In this document: positions 44,786-44,859 of the stretch, one piece after another
Layout: each line of letters opens with the position of its first letter
How positions within the stretch are numbered: the stretch's first letter is position 1
Origin: Cytophagales bacterium
Lineage (GTDB): Bacteria > Bacteroidota > Bacteroidia > Cytophagales > Cyclobacteriaceae
DNA: 44,859 nt
Direction of reading: 5' to 3'
Assembly (NCBI GenBank): GCA_022360015.1
Contig: JAKSDQ010000084.1
Coordinates: 1-44,859, forward strand
The notes under the pieces: generated by a model
Database searches by the model: none
What the model saw: only the letters and a program-made list of their open reading frames with translations
What the model was told of the DNA's origin: nothing
Translations under genes and position numbers: made by a program

Positions 44786-44859
44786 GTGTCTCTTTGTGTC
44801 TTGGTGCCTCCGTGGTGAAAAATGATTAACCACAAAGGCACCAAGACACAAAGAGACAC
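44786..44859. repeat. dispersed palindromic repeat, well-preserved copy
   Basis: The left arm (44786-44816, ending GGTGCCTCCGTGGT) and right arm (44829-44859, beginning ACCACAAAGGCACC) are 31 bases each, complementary at 29 of 31 positions, with a 12-base loop. The degenerate copy at 22071-22143 shares the CACAAAGGCACCAAGACACAA core. The window ends exactly at the edge of the right arm. Confidence 0.9.

Noticed and set aside
44573-44818. An 81-codon plus-strand frame overlapping the DUF4302 gene end
   Set aside because: It lies in another frame of a well-supported lipoprotein gene and continues into the palindromic repeat; no features of its own.
44732-44830. A short plus-strand reading frame starting ATG 44732 and running through the terminal palindrome
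   Set aside because: Its amino acids are simply the translation of the dispersed repeat (CVSLCLGASVV), a known source of spurious small genes.

Overview
The window is a stretch of Bacteroidota chromosome, most likely from the class Cytophagia. Supporting signs are several promoters with the Bacteroidota -7 element TAnnTTTG, few Shine-Dalgarno sequences, a SusC/SusD outer-membrane operon, a two-gene atpDC operon apart from the other ATP synthase genes, a ClpS of the Bacteroidota type, and DUF4254, DUF6787 and RagB/SusD families. Nearly all genes are intact. There is no prophage, transposase gene, CRISPR array, tRNA or rRNA that I can see.

Layout. 0.1-2.6 kb: clpS, recR and a six-repeat NHL lipoprotein. 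2.6-5.6 kb: an operon of a class I aminotransferase, a DUF4254 protein and a family 9 glycosyltransferase (heptosyltransferase-like). 5.7-13 kb: housekeeping metabolism (hemE, L-serine dehydratase, a small membrane protein, upp, an M42-like peptidase, hpt, adk, obgE). 13-15 kb: grpE-dnaJ, where DnaJ keeps only two of its four zinc-finger motifs. 15-20 kb: a secreted protein of unknown function, an ABC-2 exporter with a DUF2905 protein, and an orphan histidine kinase. 20-22 kb: atpD-atpC. 22-25 kb (minus strand): DUF6787, an RluA-type pseudouridine synthase and prfC. 25-28.5 kb: dnaK with a strong terminator, then two paralogous TerB-like genes. 28.5-33 kb (minus strand): a GH1 glycosidase, a MurG/MGT-like glycosyltransferase, an LpxH-like metallophosphoesterase and a diacylglycerol-kinase-like lipid kinase; this looks like a glycolipid locus. 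33-36 kb: a PHP-type histidinol phosphatase, an orphan OmpR-type regulator and galK.

36.7-44.7 kb is the most accessory-looking part. It is one compact operon of five cell-envelope genes: a PKD lipoprotein, SusC, SusD, an HExxH metallopeptidase lipoprotein (Peptidase_Mx1 type) and a DUF4302 lipoprotein. It has no glycosidase, so it reads as a TonB-dependent uptake system with its own surface protease rather than an ordinary polysaccharide locus.

Non-coding structure: two copies of a dispersed palindromic repeat (about 22.1 kb and the last 74 bases), a 192-bp stretch with 17-bp perfect inverted ends after dnaJ, a tandem pair of 13-bp palindromes upstream of galK, a short AT-rich repeat after obgE, and a few microORFs. 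I did not find a clearly new multi-gene system. The best candidates for a second look are the SusCD-metallopeptidase operon, the one-zinc DnaJ, the dnaK-linked TerB pair and the palindromic elements.
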